DNA of 64,000 nucleotides. Source: Cyclobacteriaceae bacterium. GTDB taxonomy: Bacteria; Bacteroidota; Bacteroidia; Cytophagales; Cyclobacteriaceae. The stretch is from contig JANQKF010000037.1 of NCBI GenBank assembly GCA_028281285.1, forward strand, positions 1 to 64,000, in the 5' to 3' direction. Below are positions 62,373-64,000 of the stretch, piece after piece. A program made the translations under genes and the position numbers. Numbering within the stretch: the first letter of the stretch is position 1; the number at the start of each line of letters is the position of its first letter. The notes below the pieces were generated by a model. The model was not told where the DNA came from. It ran no database searches and saw only the letters and a program-made list of their open reading frames with translations.

Positions 62373-63948
62373 GCTCGAAAGGTAAATATACTTTAAATGT
62401 GCTGCCTTTTCCCGGCTCACTCTTCACCGAGACTTCCCCCAAATGCATATCGACCACATTTTTCACGTAAGCCAAACCAAGTCCAAAACCTTTTACATCA
62501 TGGACATTACCAGTCGAAACCCTGAAGAATTTGTCAAATATTTTCTCGGTGGCCTCTTTGGTCATTCCAATACCACGATCTGAAACCTTTATAATAATAC
62601 CCGTAGAAATGTTCTCAGTCCTGATATGAATCTCCGGGGCATTGTTGGAATATTTGTTTGCATTGTCCAGTAGATTGTTGACAATGTTTGTAAGGTGAAC
62701 CTTGTCTGCTTCAATAATGTGATTCGATGCCAGCAGCTGGGAGGTAACACTTCCTCCTCTTTTTTGAACGACCAAATCAATATTGACTTTGGCCCTTTCA
62801 ATAATATCGTGAACATCCGTGCTCTCAAATTTGAGTTCAAAGTCTTTCTTATCTAAGCTAGCAATCTGTAACACCTTTTCCACTTGAGCACCAAGACGCT
62901 TATTTTCTTCTTGAATAACCTGAACATAACGATTCACAAAATCCTTGTTTGCCTTCAAGTCATCATCCTGAAGAGCTTCCGTTGCTAATGAAACAGTAGC
63001 GATAGGAGTCTTAAACTCATGCGTCATGTTGTTGATGAAGTCGTTCTTTATCTCAGAGAGTTTTTTCTGTTTCAGAATCGTCATGATTGCATAGGCAAAG
63101 CAACCAATTACCGTCAACATCAGAAGCCCGGAAGCAGATAATGGGATAAGAGCCTGCCTAAGCACGAAATTCTTCTGTTTCGGGAAAACAATAGAAAGTG
63201 AGTAGTCCTTCGGAATCAAATCCATAGGGAAGAGACTTGTCTGGAGTGAAGATTCTTTGAGCAACTCCCGGCTTTCTAGTCGCTCGGTATTTACAAATAG
63301 AGGTTTGTCTGAATTCTTTTGAGTAATACCGTAATCGTATTCTAAATCTATTCCTCGATTGAGGAGTTCGTTCCTGAGCAAAGTGTCAAGAGCGACAGGA
63401 TTGAGGCGCTCGAAGAGGTTGTCGCTTCCAATGAGATGTGATCGCCATGACCTTTGCATGGCTGCCAATCGTTGCGTCATTTGTTGCTCCATCAACAGGC
63501 GCTGATTCCTCGGGTCAGGCCTTGCACCACGCTCAACAACCTGAGGATTTGGTGATTCAAACCCCTGAACTCCGAAGGCAATCTCAAGTTGTCCTGTAGT
63601 TTCGTTGAATTCGAAACTGAATGTGGTCAAATCAAAAAATTGAGGGGGAGGAAAGGGGCTTCCCATATTGTTCACATTCCGATTGGTAAACCCGGCACTA
63701 TCTCTGATTGCACTTAACCTATCCATTCCGGATGGTACCATGCGATTCAAATCCTGTTGCAAAAAGTTGAGATCGTTTTGCTGGGCCAGTTTACTGGTGA
63801 CATCGCTGAGTGCTCCATGTACATCTTGAGTAAACCGCTCTTCCTTCACCTGAATCACATCACTGATCCAATAAAATTGGAAAGCGATCAGACCTAGCAT
63901 GGCAATGCTAAGGAGTCCGATAAGCCATCTGATTCGCTTGTTACTCAT
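62365..63948 (-). CDS. Sensor histidine kinase
   Basis: This encodes 527 residues. Two membrane helices at about 9-28 and 273-295 enclose a periplasmic sensor of roughly 240 residues, rich in Gln, Arg and Asp. The HisKA motif is NNMTHEFKTPIATVSL, and the ATPase part has NNLLDNANKYS, DRGIGM and GFGLGLAYV (N, G1 and G2 boxes). It phosphorylates the OmpR-type regulator encoded just downstream. The sensed signal is unknown. The start is 53 bases from the window end. Confidence 0.95.
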   Translation of the reverse strand: MSNKRIRWLIGLLSIAMLGLIAFQFYWISDVIQVKEERFTQDVHGALSDVTSKLAQQNDLNFLQQDLNRMVPSGMDRLSAIRDSAGFTNRNVNNMGSPFPPPQFFDLTTFSFEFNETTGQLEIAFGVQGFESPNPQVVERGARPDPRNQRLLMEQQMTQRLAAMQRSWRSHLIGSDNLFERLNPVALDTLLRNELLNRGIDLEYDYGITQKNSDKPLFVNTERLESRELLKESSLQTSLFPMDLIPKDYSLSIVFPKQKNFVLRQALIPLSASGLLMLTVIGCFAYAIMTILKQKKLSEIKNDFINNMTHEFKTPIATVSLATEALQDDDLKANKDFVNRYVQVIQEENKRLGAQVEKVLQIASLDKKDFELKFESTDVHDIIERAKVNIDLVVQKRGGSVTSQLLASNHIIEADKVHLTNIVNNLLDNANKYSNNAPEIHIRTENISTGIIIKVSDRGIGMTKEATEKIFDKFFRVSTGNVHDVKGFGLGLAYVKNVVDMHLGEVSVKSEPGKGSTFKVYLPFEHG

Positions 63949-64000
63949 GGGTCAAAAGTACTTCAATAATAAGGCGTAAGTTCCTGGTTTAACAAAAATT

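Noticed and set aside
1-64000. tRNA, rRNA, CRISPR, insertion sequence, toxin-antitoxin or phage genes
   Set aside because: I read the gaps and both strands and saw no cloverleaf, repeat-spacer array, transposase or phage structural motif. A tRNA or RNA-family search would be needed to exclude small RNA genes.

Overview
The window looks like chromosomal core sequence from a Bacteroidota bacterium, most likely an aerobic marine-type member of the Cytophagales. This is inferred from gene content and expression signals, not from a search. The evidence is the promoter motif TAnnTTTG upstream of several genes, the near absence of Shine-Dalgarno sequences, frequent TTG and GTG starts, a MurF-alanine racemase fusion, an ECF sigma/FecR/STN group, many short Bacteroidota-type lipoprotein signals, an OmpA protein with PD40 repeats, and the coaX-OMP-TPR-lptC-corC-ppiD gene order. 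About 58 genes fill the window. No gap exceeds 300 bases. I see no tRNA, rRNA, CRISPR array, insertion sequence, prophage or integrase.

Layout. 1-1730: the 3' end of gpmI, a lipoprotein, a DUF6787-type membrane protein, a Fur-family regulator and a tiny membrane protein. 1807-4153 (minus): an amino-acid dehydrogenase and anhydro-MurNAc kinase (anmK). 4186-11820 (plus): an envelope cluster of coaX, an outer-membrane barrel, a TPR protein, lptC, a small membrane protein, a CorC/HlyC transporter and a PpiD/SurA-like foldase, with terminators at about 7577 and 11829. 11876-13738: DUF493, a lipoprotein with a methyltransferase fold, pterin dehydratase and rsmI. 13735-15772 (minus): an exported class V aminotransferase behind a TraB/GumN-like lipoprotein. 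15866-21343: an inositol monophosphatase-like enzyme, a 56-residue FeoB-associated-type protein, a radical SAM/SPASM enzyme, a DUF4105 membrane protein, recX, tpiA and prmA.

21405-33568 is the most distinctive stretch. It holds a 1564-residue secreted protein of unknown function, two tandem TlpA-like thiol oxidoreductases, an M20 dipeptidase, DsbD and a CopA-type copper ATPase. 33644-43957 carries an M23 peptidase, an OmpA/PD40 protein, a secreted protein with a possible Cys-His-Asp site, an aldehyde dehydrogenase, a PepSY protein, a large AsmA-like protein and a small conserved-looking protein. 43954-47824 (minus) has a VOC protein, purE, purK and a membrane-embedded MutS-like ATPase. 47996-51081 encodes an ECF sigma factor, a FecR anti-sigma factor and an STN/carboxypeptidase-regulatory protein that lacks a TonB barrel. 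51078-54838 (minus) is feoB, feoA and an HTTM-domain protein. 54894-64000 has a 48-residue basic protein, murF-alr, csaA, a small secreted protein, a TonB-dependent receptor, a HisA-like protein that lacks the usual N-terminal catalytic Asp, and an OmpR/histidine-kinase pair.

Together these are mainly housekeeping and envelope-biogenesis genes: LPS export, outer-membrane protein folding, periplasmic thiol redox, peptidoglycan precursor synthesis and recycling, and iron and copper handling. I did not find a defence island or an obviously new multi-gene machine. The best candidates for undescribed biology are the giant secreted protein, the sigma/FecR/STN triad without a receptor barrel, the altered HisA, and the thiol-redox plus copper neighbourhood.
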